Assembly (NCBI RefSeq): GCF_014305095.1
Contig: NZ_JACRUI010000001.1
Location: 667,695-731,694, forward strand
Origin: Flavobacterium kayseriense
Lineage (GTDB): Bacteria > Bacteroidota > Bacteroidia > Flavobacteriales > Flavobacteriaceae
Direction: 5' to 3'
DNA length: 64,000 nt
Below the pieces are notes generated by a model. That model made no database searches and was not told where the DNA came from. It saw only the letters and a program-made list of their open reading frames with translations. Position 1 is the first letter of the stretch. The number at the start of each line of letters is the position of its first letter. The translations under genes were made by a program, and so were the position numbers. Positions 35,537 through 45,675 of this stretch are shown here, piece after piece.

Positions 35537-36532
35537 ATGGAAGAAGATTTAAAAAAATTCATTTTATATACTGCTCCAAGTGGAGAAGTAAGGGTAGACG
35601 TTTTGCTACAAAATGAATCTGTATGGCTTACACAAAAAGCTATTGCAGAGTTATTTGGAGTACAAGTTCCTGCCATAAGTAAACATTTAAAAAACATTTT
35701 TGAAGAGGAAGAATTAATTGAGTCTTCAGTTCTTTCCATTTTGGAAACAACTGCCAAGGATAATAAAAATTACAATACAAATTATTACAACCTTGATGCT
35801 ATAATTTCTGTTGGCTATAGAGTTAATTCTACCAAAGCTACACAATTTAGAATATGGGCTACTAAAACTCTGAAAGAATATATTATTAAAGGTTTTGTAT
35901 TAGATGATGATAGGCTAAAACAAGGTCAAACCCTTTTTGGAAAAGATTACTTTAAGGAGTTATTACAAAGAGTACGTTCCATACGTGCAAGTGAAAGAAG
36001 AATTTACCAACAAGTAACTGATATATTTGCTGAATGTTGCATAGATTATGACAGAAATGCTGACATAACCAAGAATTTTTATGCTATGATACAGAATAAG
36101 TTTCACTTTGCTATTACTGGAAAAACAGCAGCAGAGATTATACATAGCATTGCTAACAAGCAAAAGGAAAATATGGGATTAACCAACTGGAAGAATAGCC
36201 CAGAGGGAAGAATTTTAAAACAAGATGTAATTGTTGCTAAGAACTATTTAGAAGAAAAAGAAATCAGACAACTGGAAAGAACTGTAACCTCCTATTTTGA
36301 TTATATTGAAGGATTAATAGAAAGAGAAAACACTTTCACTATGGCAAAATTAGCAGCAAGTGTCAATAAGTTTTTGAATTTTAATGATTACAAAATTTTA
36401 GAGGGAAAAGGTAAAATCTCAAAAATACAAGCTGATAAAAAAGCTTTGAAAGAGTACGAGGTTTTTAATAAGACACAAAAAATAATTTCTGATTTTGATA
36501 AAGAAATTAAGAAATTAAACAAGAAAAAGTAA
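35537..36532 (+). CDS. RhuM-family protein
   Basis: A 331-residue cytoplasmic protein of the RhuM/virulence-protein family. Visible are the N-terminal VWLTQKAIAELFGVQVPAIS segment (an HTH-like DNA-binding part), IISVGYRVNSTKATQFRIWA and the C-terminal helical region. RhuM genes are often found within or beside R-M operons and in genomic islands; their biochemical function is not established. Here it lies between mod and res with gaps of 9 and 1 bases, so it must be coexpressed. It may modulate or toxin-guard the R-M system; that is inference. Confidence 0.9.
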   Translation: MEEDLKKFILYTAPSGEVRVDVLLQNESVWLTQKAIAELFGVQVPAISKHLKNIFEEEELIESSVLSILETTAKDNKNYNTNYYNLDAIISVGYRVNSTKATQFRIWATKTLKEYIIKGFVLDDDRLKQGQTLFGKDYFKELLQRVRSIRASERRIYQQVTDIFAECCIDYDRNADITKNFYAMIQNKFHFAITGKTAAEIIHSIANKQKENMGLTNWKNSPEGRILKQDVIVAKNYLEEKEIRQLERTVTSYFDYIEGLIERENTFTMAKLAASVNKFLNFNDYKILEGKGKISKIQADKKALKEYEVFNKTQKIISDFDKEIKKLNKKK

Positions 36533-36533
36533 A

Positions 36534-39206
36534 ATGGAATTAAAACCATACCAACAAGATGTAATTAAGGATTTAGAAAATTACCTTTCCTATCTTCAAA
36601 AATATAAAACCCCAAACAAAGCTTTTAATGAACTTTGGACTGAAAGAGTTGGTGCATACAATCCACTTACTCAAACAGGAATGCGAGGATACAAAGACAA
36701 CATTCCTAATGCTGTTCATATTGCTATAAAAGTTCCTACTGCTGGTGGTAAAACATTTATAGCCTGCAATGCATTGCATACTATAAACAAACATTTTAGT
36801 CAAGGTAATGCCAAAGCTGTAATATGGTTGGTGCCTTGGAGTAACCTGCTGCAGCAAACATACAACAACCTTAATAACCCAAACCATCCTTATAGAGAAA
36901 AGCTAAATAGCTTATTTGGTCATAAGGTTGAAGTGTATCAAAAGGACCAATTACTGCAGGGGGCTAATTTTAATCCAACCTCAGTAACAGAACAGCTTAA
37001 TATTTTTGTGTTGAATTTTAGTAGTTTACGTATTGATAAAGCTAAAAAAGAAGATAGAAAAATATTTCAAGAAAATGGTGCATTAGAATCCTTTAGAGAT
37101 ATAATTATTAATAAGGATTTAGTACTTGAGGGTACAGATGAGACAGCTTTAATTAATATAATAAGGAGCTTAAATCCTATTGTAATAGTTGATGAAAGTC
37201 ATAATGCTGAGAGTGACTTAAGTGTTGAGATGCTACAAAATCTTAACCCTTCACTTGTATTAGATTTAACTGCTACACCAAAGGAAAATAGTAACATCAT
37301 AAGTTTTGTAAGTGCTTTAAAACTAAAGCAGGAAAGCATGGTTAAACTACCTGTAGTAGTATATAATCACCACAAAAAAGAGGAAGTTGTTAATAGTGCG
37401 CTACACTTGCAGAGACAGTTAGAATTAATAGCTAAAGAGGAAGAAAAAGAAAGTGGGAAGTATATTAGACCTATAATTTTGTTTCAAGCTCAATCTAATA
37501 TCAAGGGTAAAAACAACACTACCTTTCAAAAAATAAAGGAACAGTTAGTTAAGCTAAAAATACCCGAAGAACAGATCAAGATAAAAGTTAGTGGTGTTGA
37601 TGAACTTAAAGGTGTTAACTTAATGGATAGAAATTGTCCCGTTAGATACATCATAACTGTAAATGCTCTTAAAGAGGGATGGGATTGTCCTAATGCTTAT
37701 ATTTTAGCTTCATTAGCTGACAAATCCTCTGCTGTAGAAGTTGAGCAAATCCTTGGTAGAGTGCTTAGACAGCCTTATGTTAGCAGACACAAGAATGCAT
37801 TATTGAACATGTCATTTGTATTAACTGCCTCTGATAAATTTAAAGACACCTTAGATAATATTGTAAAGGGGTTACAAGATGCAGGATTTTCTAAAGATGA
37901 TTATTTTGCTGCGGAATTACCTGAACCACAATTGACAAATGAGGAAATTTTACAAAAAGACTTATTTGAAAACCCTGCAAATGCAGAAGATACAGAAGTT
38001 AAATCAGATGAAGAGTTTGATACTGAGTCAATAGATTTTAATCCTGAGGATGAAGTAACCATAGAAACTTATACGGATACTTCTACTGTAGTTGGTACAA
38101 TAACAAAACAAGCTATTATTGATAGTAAGATATTTGATGAGAAAGTTAGCAATTTAGATATTGATGACAATACTACATTCTTTACAGAAGTTATGAAGCA
38201 AACACCAAAGAAATATTTAATAGATACACAATTCCAAGCACTAGCTACAACTATAGAATTGCCTCAGTTTTTCCTAAAGACAGAGGAAGATGAGCTAACT
38301 GATGGGATATTGTTTGAGGAATTAACCAGCTATGATTCTTTATTAAATAAGAATAGCTTATTGAAAGGATTTAATTTACTGGAGTGTGATACAAAAATAA
38401 ACTTTGATGAAATTTCAGCTGACATATATGCAGTAGATTTTGATGGTAGTAAAGGTACCGCTACAGCTAATAAAGTTACTCAAAGAGCCAAAAGCATATT
38501 AGTAGATACCATTTTATCTAAGCCAAAAGAAAACCAAGTAAAAGATGTAAGTAGGTTTATTGTAGGTAAGTTAGGAGATATGACCCCTATAAGAGAGCAA
38601 GATTTAACACGATATGTAAGTAGGGTTTTTGAAAGTTTATCTAATGACCAAATTAGAGATATAATTAATAACGAATTCATATACATTCAAAAAATTAAGA
38701 ATAAAATTAATGATTTAGGTGCTGCTTATTCTAAAGCAAGATTTAAGATGTTACTAGATGCAAATGAGGTTTTTGTAAAAGAAAATTTCTCATTTACTGA
38801 GAGTATAAACCCCTTAAGTCCTAGTACGCCAATTGGTAAGTCATTATATGAATTAGAAGACTCCATGAATATCTTTGAACAAGATATGATCATGAGTATA
38901 GCTACACTTGACAACGTTGTTTTTTGGCATAGGAATCTTTCTCGTGGAAAGGGCTTTTTTATTAATGGGTATTACCGTGATCATTATCCTGACTTTATTA
39001 TTTCTACTAAAAAAGGAAACATTATTCTAATAGAAACTAAAGGAGATCATTTAGATAATGATGACAGCAAGGACAAAAATAAGTTAGGTAAAATATGGGC
39101 TGAAAAATCAGGAGACAAATACAAGTATTTCATGGTTTTTCAAACTAAGAATGTAGAGAATTGCTACACGGCAAACACGATAATTGAAGTTTTAAAGAGG
39201 TTGTAA
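36534..39206 (+). CDS. Type III restriction endonuclease subunit (Res)
   Basis: An 890-residue SF2 translocase-nuclease that cuts unmodified foreign DNA with Mod. The helicase motifs are intact: Walker A PTAGGKT (about 69-75), VDESHNAE (Walker B, about 217-224), TATPKE, and motif VI with EQILGRVLRQP. Near the C-terminus a PD-(D/E)xK nuclease motif is visible as YPDFI and then ILIETKGD (about 820-838). All key residues are there, so the enzyme is probably active. It is the third gene of the mod-rhuM-res operon. Confidence 0.93.
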   Translation: MELKPYQQDVIKDLENYLSYLQKYKTPNKAFNELWTERVGAYNPLTQTGMRGYKDNIPNAVHIAIKVPTAGGKTFIACNALHTINKHFSQGNAKAVIWLVPWSNLLQQTYNNLNNPNHPYREKLNSLFGHKVEVYQKDQLLQGANFNPTSVTEQLNIFVLNFSSLRIDKAKKEDRKIFQENGALESFRDIIINKDLVLEGTDETALINIIRSLNPIVIVDESHNAESDLSVEMLQNLNPSLVLDLTATPKENSNIISFVSALKLKQESMVKLPVVVYNHHKKEEVVNSALHLQRQLELIAKEEEKESGKYIRPIILFQAQSNIKGKNNTTFQKIKEQLVKLKIPEEQIKIKVSGVDELKGVNLMDRNCPVRYIITVNALKEGWDCPNAYILASLADKSSAVEVEQILGRVLRQPYVSRHKNALLNMSFVLTASDKFKDTLDNIVKGLQDAGFSKDDYFAAELPEPQLTNEEILQKDLFENPANAEDTEVKSDEEFDTESIDFNPEDEVTIETYTDTSTVVGTITKQAIIDSKIFDEKVSNLDIDDNTTFFTEVMKQTPKKYLIDTQFQALATTIELPQFFLKTEEDELTDGILFEELTSYDSLLNKNSLLKGFNLLECDTKINFDEISADIYAVDFDGSKGTATANKVTQRAKSILVDTILSKPKENQVKDVSRFIVGKLGDMTPIREQDLTRYVSRVFESLSNDQIRDIINNEFIYIQKIKNKINDLGAAYSKARFKMLLDANEVFVKENFSFTESINPLSPSTPIGKSLYELEDSMNIFEQDMIMSIATLDNVVFWHRNLSRGKGFFINGYYRDHYPDFIISTKKGNIILIETKGDHLDNDDSKDKNKLGKIWAEKSGDKYKYFMVFQTKNVENCYTANTIIEVLKRL

Positions 39207-39337
39207 GTTTGTTTTTTTTATAATTTTTAGAATCCTATCCAGATTTTAATTGTTAAAAAAGTCAAAGAATTGTGAATAAGTTTGGCTTTCATAATGTCAA
39301 TTAAAAACTAAACTTTGTAATGTAACAAATTGATTAA

Positions 39338-40216
39338 ATGGGAAGTTTAGCAACCACAGTGGAAGAGCAAATAGAAAAGCTTTCGGAGAGAGGAATGGGT
39401 TTTGACGATAATGACCAAAAGGAAAAAGCAAAAGAAATTTTACTTGATATTGGTTATTATAGATTAGGGTTTTATTGGAATCCATTTGAGAGCGGAAATA
39501 GGCATAATTTTGTTGAGGGCACCAAATTTTCTGATGTTGTATGTTTATACTATATGGATGTTGATTTAAAAAACATTTTAAATAAAGCTTTAAATAGAAT
39601 AGAGATTAACTTACGGACACAAATTATTTACTATGTTTCAAATGCTAATGCCGATAACCCAACGTGGTTTGCTAGTAAACGTGTTATGCAATCCAAATTT
39701 GTAGATGAATTTCCAAATTACTATAATGATAAATTTAAAAGGAATAATAAACCCATTAAAAAGCATCATATAAATTATCCAAATGATATATATGCTCCTG
39801 CATGGAAAACACTAGAATTCTTAACATTTGGAACCATATTTACAATTTACTTCTCTTTAAAAGATGAAGAGTTGAAAAAAAGGATTGCAAATGTATATGG
39901 GATTAGGAGAGTTAGAGTGTTTGAGAATTTTTTAAAAACAGTTATATTTATAAGGAATTTATGTGCTCATAGTGGAATATTATTTGATTCAAATACACCA
40001 AAAGAGATAAATACAACACCCCTAATTACATTTAACAACAATAATAGACATTCATTGGATTCTTCAATCAAGGTTATTTTATATTTTCTAGAAAAGATTT
40101 CTACTAGCAGAAAAAAAATTATCGAAGATGAAATAATTGCTCTTTTTGACAATCATTTTGATAATCCAATATTAAGAAAAATTATAGATGACAAGATCGG
40201 GTATATTAAAAATTAA
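39338..40216 (+). CDS. Abi_2 (AbiD/AbiF-like) abortive infection protein
   Basis: A 292-residue protein of the Abi_2 family, related to lactococcal AbiD and AbiF. Seen are the N-terminal TVEEQIEKLSERGM segment, IGYYRLGFYWNPF, the helix LKNILNKALNRIEINLRTQI, and the conserved RNLCAHSGILFD near residue 205, resembling the RxxxxH motif of HEPN ribonucleases. Such proteins stop phage growth by killing or arresting the infected cell. It follows res by 131 bases on the same strand, so R-M and Abi make a two-layer defence cargo. A terminator follows. Confidence 0.88.
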   Translation: MGSLATTVEEQIEKLSERGMGFDDNDQKEKAKEILLDIGYYRLGFYWNPFESGNRHNFVEGTKFSDVVCLYYMDVDLKNILNKALNRIEINLRTQIIYYVSNANADNPTWFASKRVMQSKFVDEFPNYYNDKFKRNNKPIKKHHINYPNDIYAPAWKTLEFLTFGTIFTIYFSLKDEELKKRIANVYGIRRVRVFENFLKTVIFIRNLCAHSGILFDSNTPKEINTTPLITFNNNNRHSLDSSIKVILYFLEKISTSRKKIIEDEIIALFDNHFDNPILRKIIDDKIGYIKN

Positions 40217-40316
40217 CTCAAAAAATTTTTTTATATAATATAAATGATATAATTTTGTTGTCCCAAGTGCCCAACTTTTCATTTGCATTAGTGCTGCACT
40301 ATAAAATAGTAAACAT

Positions 40317-40341
40317 AACCCAGCCTTGCGCTGGGTTTTTT
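40317..40341 (+). terminator. Terminator after the Abi_2 gene
   Basis: An 8-bp stem (AACCCAGC / GCTGGGTT) with loop CTTGC is followed by T residues. Confidence 0.82.
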
Positions 40342-40345
40342 ATTA

Positions 40346-40374
40346 CCCAACCCCCAAATAAAGAGGTTGGGGGG
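40346..40374 (-). terminator. Probable terminator of the minus-strand DUF3871 operon
   Basis: On the minus strand CCCAACC and GGTTGGG pair around an A/T-rich loop within a C- and G-rich stretch just beyond the DUF3871 stop codon. The U-tract is imperfect. Confidence 0.5.
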
Positions 40375-40376
40375 AA

Positions 40377-41540
40377 TTAACTCAAAAACCAAGAATAGTT
40401 GGTAGAACTACCACTTAGTGCATTTGAGATACCTTCAGAAAAGCTGAAGGCATTCACACCTCTTTCAAGGAAAGTGTCAACATAGGAAGTCTTATTGCTT
40501 CCTGTGAGCAGGTTATAGAACTCCCACATACTGATATCACCATTTGCATTTCTACAAAAGCTTTCATCTTGGTAGTAGTCTTTTGCTACGGTGCTAATAT
40601 GTCCATCATTCAGGAGCAACTCAGGTATTAGAGCCTTTTCCTTTTTAGGTAAGTAATTATATAACCTAGATTTACCAATAATTTGAGCAAATTGAGTTTC
40701 CGAAAGCGAATTGTTCAGTAAGTTTTTCATAGAGCTTAAATGCTGTGTTGCATTATAGCTTTGTATCACTTGAAGTATTTTATCTTCTAGGTCTAAATAA
40801 CTCATTGCTCTAATTTCACTTTGAAAACCATCTGTGGAAACACATAGGTTACAGCATACCATATTCTGGAACCCTATGAAGAATTTGAATTTTTCATAAG
40901 TTTTCTTATTGTACAGGTTCTCTAGGTTGTAACTTCTAACGCCTCCTATTGTAAGTGATAACTTGTTTCCATTTATAGTTTCTGTAATACCTGGAATCCT
41001 TATAATAAATGCCATCCTCTCAAAATATGAAGTCCTTTGATGCTCTTGCAAATCTTTAGCAGCAATATGCAATGCATCAGGAGTCCTTCCTTTAATTTGA
41101 TGGCTAACCCTAATTTCAGGAATATCTAGGTTTTCATTTGGAAACATCTTAGTAATAGCTGATAATGCAGTTTCAATAAATTCTTGATGACTTAAAGTAA
41201 TTTCATTGTCCTTTGTGAATACAGGTATAACACACTTTTCTTTTAAATGAAAAAGACTAACCTCCTCTGTGTTAGCCTCTATAAAAGGTGATTTTTGTAT
41301 ACTATTTGAAGTTTCGTCTAAACCTAGATCCTTTATATTGTTAAGGGATACAGGTAGATGTGTAGCTTGTGTATCTTCTATAAAATTCACACTTCTATTT
41401 TCTGAACTTACTTCAATAAAAGAAGTGTTTGTGTGTATTTGTGAAGATTCTTGTATACCTAGATCCTTTATATCTTTAAAGACTTTAGGTACTTGTGAAA
41501 GAGTGTCCTTGTTTTCGATTTTAGTGAGTTCCATTTCCAT
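40377..41540 (-). CDS. DUF3871 family protein
   Basis: A 387-residue protein. The region from about residue 110 to the end fits the DUF3871 family as I know it: TPDALHIAAKDLQEHQ, AFIIRIPGITETINGNKLSL, GGVRSYNLENLYNKK, MVCCNLCVSTDG and a C-terminal GSNKTSYVDTFLERGVNAF. The N-terminal 110 residues contain two imperfect copies of a segment with FKDIKDLGIQESS and LNNIKDLGLDETS, an internal duplication. These proteins are common on Bacteroidota mobile elements with an unknown role. Its start overlaps the AAA ATPase gene by 20 bases. Confidence 0.85.
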   Translation of the reverse strand: MEMELTKIENKDTLSQVPKVFKDIKDLGIQESSQIHTNTSFIEVSSENRSVNFIEDTQATHLPVSLNNIKDLGLDETSNSIQKSPFIEANTEEVSLFHLKEKCVIPVFTKDNEITLSHQEFIETALSAITKMFPNENLDIPEIRVSHQIKGRTPDALHIAAKDLQEHQRTSYFERMAFIIRIPGITETINGNKLSLTIGGVRSYNLENLYNKKTYEKFKFFIGFQNMVCCNLCVSTDGFQSEIRAMSYLDLEDKILQVIQSYNATQHLSSMKNLLNNSLSETQFAQIIGKSRLYNYLPKKEKALIPELLLNDGHISTVAKDYYQDESFCRNANGDISMWEFYNLLTGSNKTSYVDTFLERGVNAFSFSEGISNALSGSSTNYSWFLS

Positions 41541-42369
41541 TTGATGAGATATTAGAAGTTAGTTGTTGTATGAGATTTTTCTTTGCTACAAAGTCCTGTT
41601 CTATGCTTTTAGCACTCTCTAGGTTATTGTTGTAAAGGTTTGTAAGCTCTGACAAGTTATTACATTCACTTACCTTAACCTTTAGCTCTTCCTTAGTCAT
41701 GGTACTGTTGCACCAGTCTAAAATTTTTTTACCTGTGTTAGAATTAATAACAAACTGTGGTTTCCCCTCAAACAAATTAGTTCTGTCTTTTGATGCAGTA
41801 GCAAAGTGTTTATAATCAATGTCAAAGACTATTGTAAACTCATAGCTAATCTCATCTCTCTGAATTGCTTTTAATCCTACTTTTTCAGGGACCATCTTGC
41901 CATTTCTCTCACTCAAGACGTAATCTTGTTTTACCCTCATAGTGCAAATGATGTGAACATCACTTTGAAGTATCTTTTCTACAAATGCTTTTTGTCTCGG
42001 AGTTATCTTATTCCAATTTGTGAATGAGTTTCCAGTAAGCGAAGCATGGTAATCCAGTAGAAAATCCCAACAATGTGAGATACTATCTAAAATTATTACT
42101 TCCATCCCTGACTTTATGCATAATTCTATTGCCTCTATGTATCTCTCAGGGGAATGAGGAGACTTTAGGTTCAAGACATTGTAACTACCTAGATGGGCAT
42201 AAAGATTACTAGAACCTGCTTCTGTATCAATGACTGCTACTTTTGAAAGGTTTCCATTGGTTAATCCTTTTGCTAATAAAAGTGCACTGTAGCTCTTTCC
42301 AGCTCCTGATGGAGCTTGCAAAGCCATTTTAATTTTGGCTTTGCTTCTTTCTGATTTTTTTAATTCCAT
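41521..42369 (-). CDS. AAA ATPase (RecA-like, phage nucleotide-binding type)
   Basis: A 282-residue P-loop ATPase. Walker A is APSGAGKSYSA (about 18-28), Walker B EVIILDSISH (about 89-98), and there is a sensor-like IICTMRVKQDY. This is the AAA_24 / Sak4-like single-strand annealing or RecA-like group often found in phages and mobile elements, where it helps recombination or replication. It overlaps DUF3871 by 20 bases; the two are a conserved-looking pair in the element's core. Confidence 0.88.
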   Translation of the reverse strand: MELKKSERSKAKIKMALQAPSGAGKSYSALLLAKGLTNGNLSKVAVIDTEAGSSNLYAHLGSYNVLNLKSPHSPERYIEAIELCIKSGMEVIILDSISHCWDFLLDYHASLTGNSFTNWNKITPRQKAFVEKILQSDVHIICTMRVKQDYVLSERNGKMVPEKVGLKAIQRDEISYEFTIVFDIDYKHFATASKDRTNLFEGKPQFVINSNTGKKILDWCNSTMTKEELKVKVSECNNLSELTNLYNNNLESAKSIEQDFVAKKNLIQQLTSNISSNGNGTH

Positions 42370-42574
42370 GATTTATAATTTAGAGATTTATGTTGTTTTT
42401 TGTAGGTTTTAATTTTCCATCAATGGAAATCCTCCAATAAAAGAGAAAGCTATAATTATATATAACTTTACTCCCTATGTATATAATCTTACTTTATATT
42501 GTAATTTATTAAAGGAAATCCTGTGGTGGGGTATTTAAGCAAAAAGGGAAAGCTATTAGCCCTCCCTTTTTTAA

Positions 42575-43396
42575 TTATTGCATGATGTTAGTAATATCTA
42601 TTTTTTCAGTAGGAACACTAACTTTCTTTAATGCAGGTTCAAGATATTTTTTAATGTCTCTATCAATGTCCTCGAAATGTTCTTCAATGTAAATTTTTGG
42701 TAACAACTCTAAGATCTTGTCTGTGTCCAGATGGTAATATGTTACTTGTGATGGTCTTCCATCAATTAATTTTGTTTTTATCTCAGTTTTTAAAAATCCT
42801 AGTCTTTGAAATTTTCGTGATATTGTAATAGCTCTATCTTTCTTAATTCCTAATTCATTAAATATTGTAGGATAAGAAATGTAAAATGGCTTAAAGCGAA
42901 ATGCATGAAACTTTATTAATAAGGTTTCAAAAAAGACTCTTTCATCACAGCTAAAATATTTACTGTTGTACTTTTGGAAAACTAATAGTCTTAAGCCAAA
43001 CATAGTGTTATAGTCTATGATAAAGATGTCTGAAATGATATCCAGATTCTCTCTAAATCCATCATTGTTTACTACTATTTTACCCCCAGCATTTAGTAGT
43101 GGAGTGTATGAGCTTTCATTCACTACTCCGTCTTTATTAATTGGCAATAAAATGTATTTTGTTTCAATGCCATCTTGAAAGTTTTCCTCAGAATCTAAAG
43201 TCAAATCATAAAGCGGTACTTCAATTGATTCTTCTTCTAACTCTTCTTGTTCTTCGTAATTTTGAGAAGGATCATTAAGGCAACTTCCTATACTTATTTC
43301 CTGATTAATAAATGGGTTATCTGAAGGATTAATATATTGGTCATTAGAAGAACTATCAAAAGGGTTATCAAAACCGTATTCATTTTCTGTATTCAT
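42575..43396 (-). CDS. Winged-helix-type element protein
   Basis: A 273-residue protein. The N-terminal 70 residues are acidic and of low complexity (EEQEELEEESIEV). The C-terminal half has the look of a winged helix: YISYPTIFNELGIKKDRAITISRKFQRLGFLKTEI, then a beta wing with GRPSQVTYYHLD. This pattern is typical of plasmid replication initiators and of element-borne transcription regulators. The family is not certain. It lies between the AAA ATPase and integrase genes. Confidence 0.65.
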   Translation of the reverse strand: MNTENEYGFDNPFDSSSNDQYINPSDNPFINQEISIGSCLNDPSQNYEEQEELEEESIEVPLYDLTLDSEENFQDGIETKYILLPINKDGVVNESSYTPLLNAGGKIVVNNDGFRENLDIISDIFIIDYNTMFGLRLLVFQKYNSKYFSCDERVFFETLLIKFHAFRFKPFYISYPTIFNELGIKKDRAITISRKFQRLGFLKTEIKTKLIDGRPSQVTYYHLDTDKILELLPKIYIEEHFEDIDRDIKKYLEPALKKVSVPTEKIDITNIMQ

Positions 43397-43479
43397 GATT
43401 TTATTTTTTTAAATTAATTTATTAATGATATTTAAGTTTAATCTTAAATTTTTTTAAGATTAATATGTAATAACTACGG

Positions 43480-44736
43480 TTAAGCTGAAAACCTAACTTC
43501 ATTTTCTACATTGTAATTTGGTAAGGGTTCTTGCAATAGCTTTTCATTTGCATCATCAATAGTATTATTATCAAAATCTTTTAGATAAGCAGTTGTTATT
43601 CCAACATTTTGATGCCCCATAGATTGACTTATCATATCTATTGAAACTCCTGATTCCTTCAGGTTAGTGGCGTAACTATGTCTTGCAACATAGCTCGTAA
43701 CAGTACTTTCTATTTCCTGTATTTCAGCAATTTTTTTTAAGTCACTATTAAATTTCTTTAATGTCTTCGCTTTTCTATTCTCAATTTGAATAGGAGTCAA
43801 CCCTTCTTTTAAAAGGATAGGAAATACATAATCGGTTATGGTGTTTACATGCTTGTATTCTTCAAGAATGATTCTGACAGGTTCCAGGATTTTTACACTG
43901 AAATTACCTTTTGTTTTGGAGCGTGTATAAACAATTCTTCCATTTTGTACATTACTCCATCTTAATTTCATAATGTCAAAGAAGTTTATTCCAGAGGTGT
44001 AATAAGAAAACAAGAACAGTTTTTTTGACTCTGCTAAATGTGGGTATTTCAACTCGTCTAAATCTTCAATTTTGCGAATTTCAGCTCTTGTTAGGGCTTT
44101 CTTTATTCCAGAACCTTTTAATTTTGAAACTTTATAAGCTTTAAATGGATAGTGCTTTTCATCAACTACTCCCTTTTTTATAGCATCATTATACAATGCT
44201 CTTAATTCTCTCATTCTAACTCCAATCCCACCATCTTTGCTTCCTGTAGCTCTTAAATGTGTTTCATATTTGTCTAGCATCTCAACAGAAATGTCTCTAA
44301 ATTTCAATTGATTGTTTTTGGCAAACTTGTAAAAGGAATTCATAGTGTCTAAGTAAGCTCTTGCATTTCCAGTTCTTCCAGCTTTGTTTAAATCAGCAAT
44401 CTTATCTTCCCAAAATGTCTTTACAGATGTATTACTGTCCTTTTTGCCCCTAAATTTGGCTTCAAATTGAGTAAGAGTAAAGTCAATTTCTTCAATATTG
44501 AATTCATCAATTACTTTAAAAGCTTTTTCTTTTAGTTTTAGGAGTACTCTGTTTCTTTGAACATGGTTTGGATGACTTTTTTTAAATTGCGCATTAGCTT
44601 CATCCCAATCTTTCTTTGTACAATCCATACCTAAAGAAATCATTTTAGGTTTTCTGTCTTTAATGATTTTGAGAACTAGTGGAAACAATCCCTCTTTTGA
44701 TGCTTTGTCTCTTAATAATATTTTTATACTTGCCAT
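43480..44736 (-). CDS. Tyrosine recombinase (integrase)
   Basis: A 418-residue site-specific recombinase that catalyses integration into and excision from tRNA-Asn. It has an N-terminal arm-binding domain (about 1-90), a SAM-like core-binding domain (about 95-190) and a catalytic domain (about 210-400). Catalytic residues can be placed: first Arg in FFDIMKLRWSNV (about 257), Lys in the TRSKTKGN turn, YVARHSYAT with the second Arg (about 352), GHQNVGIT, and the nucleophile Tyr in TAYLKDF (about 385). The usual HxxR His is Tyr here, as is common in the Bacteroidota group. It is about 2.3 kb from the right attachment site. Confidence 0.95.
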   Translation of the reverse strand: MASIKILLRDKASKEGLFPLVLKIIKDRKPKMISLGMDCTKKDWDEANAQFKKSHPNHVQRNRVLLKLKEKAFKVIDEFNIEEIDFTLTQFEAKFRGKKDSNTSVKTFWEDKIADLNKAGRTGNARAYLDTMNSFYKFAKNNQLKFRDISVEMLDKYETHLRATGSKDGGIGVRMRELRALYNDAIKKGVVDEKHYPFKAYKVSKLKGSGIKKALTRAEIRKIEDLDELKYPHLAESKKLFLFSYYTSGINFFDIMKLRWSNVQNGRIVYTRSKTKGNFSVKILEPVRIILEEYKHVNTITDYVFPILLKEGLTPIQIENRKAKTLKKFNSDLKKIAEIQEIESTVTSYVARHSYATNLKESGVSIDMISQSMGHQNVGITTAYLKDFDNNTIDDANEKLLQEPLPNYNVENEVRFSA

Positions 44737-44787
44737 ATTTTTATGATTTACATTTTATACACTTTATAATACCAGAATTTGTAAACA

Positions 44788-45675
44788 TTAATTATTTATT
44801 AGGTATTGAAACTTCTTGTTAACACTATACTTAATAAACTGTTCAACAGTATTTAAACTATACTTTGTTAGAAGTCTTTTAAAGTCAGTTTTATGATTAC
44901 TTTTAGTCATTCTTCTATTGCTTAAACTAGTCCAGTATTTAGGATTAGAGTATCTAGTAATTTTTTCTCTATCTTTTGTTAGAATATCTTTATCGTCATA
45001 GGAGTCAATAATTATCATCTCATCTATTTTTTTTATAAAGTCATTGAACAGTACCTGTAATTTCGACTTATCTAATAGGTCTGTTAACTTCCTTATTTTG
45101 AGCCTAGTTAATTCTGATTTTTCAACATATTTTATTTCAACTCTCAAGATGTTCTTTCCTTTGACTTTATAATGCTTAGCCTTGTCGTATATTTTAATGC
45201 AGTAGTTAGTAGAGTCAAATTGCAAATACTCTCCCGCCCCCCTAAATTGCTTGTTATGATTATATGACTTCCCTCTATAAAGAAATAAACTATTTTTAAT
45301 AATCTCCTCAGCTGGAATTTCAGTCTCAATATTAAAACCAAACTCCAACTGTGTTATCCTTGAGTCTTCCAAAAAGGGTAATTTTTGGGTTAACTCATTG
45401 ATGACCTTTTGTAAACTTTCAAAACTGAAATCATTGTGATTATGATCTTTGCCTTCTGTTTTATAATTGTGGAACTTATGTAGGGAGTTTTTCATATAGC
45501 CTGTATGCTCTGTAACCACTAAGTCCATATTTACAAATTTTGTTCTCATCGGATACTTAGTAGTATCAGAATGCAGTTCATAGCCCATTGTAACTTCATC
45601 AAAATTCCCTTCAGTAGTTATGTAATCTTCGACTTCATTTTTGTAGTTAAATCTAACTCTTACAAAATCTATCAT
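44788..45675 (-). CDS. Candidate replication initiator (phage CRI / Rep-like)
   Basis: A 295-residue protein. ITQLEFGFNIETEIPAEE, YLQFDSTNYCIKIYDKAKHY and ILRVEIKYVEKSEL are reminiscent of the replication initiators of filamentous phages and small plasmids (CRI/gpII-like). The IKIYDKAKHY run would include the Tyr used in rolling-circle nicking, although the second HUH motif is not obvious. It overlaps the upstream excisionase-like gene by 4 bases (ATGA-type), so the two are coupled. If correct, the excised element may replicate as a circle. The call is by pattern, not by a search. Confidence 0.6.
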   Translation of the reverse strand: MIDFVRVRFNYKNEVEDYITTEGNFDEVTMGYELHSDTTKYPMRTKFVNMDLVVTEHTGYMKNSLHKFHNYKTEGKDHNHNDFSFESLQKVINELTQKLPFLEDSRITQLEFGFNIETEIPAEEIIKNSLFLYRGKSYNHNKQFRGAGEYLQFDSTNYCIKIYDKAKHYKVKGKNILRVEIKYVEKSELTRLKIRKLTDLLDKSKLQVLFNDFIKKIDEMIIIDSYDDKDILTKDREKITRYSNPKYWTSLSNRRMTKSNHKTDFKRLLTKYSLNTVEQFIKYSVNKKFQYLINN

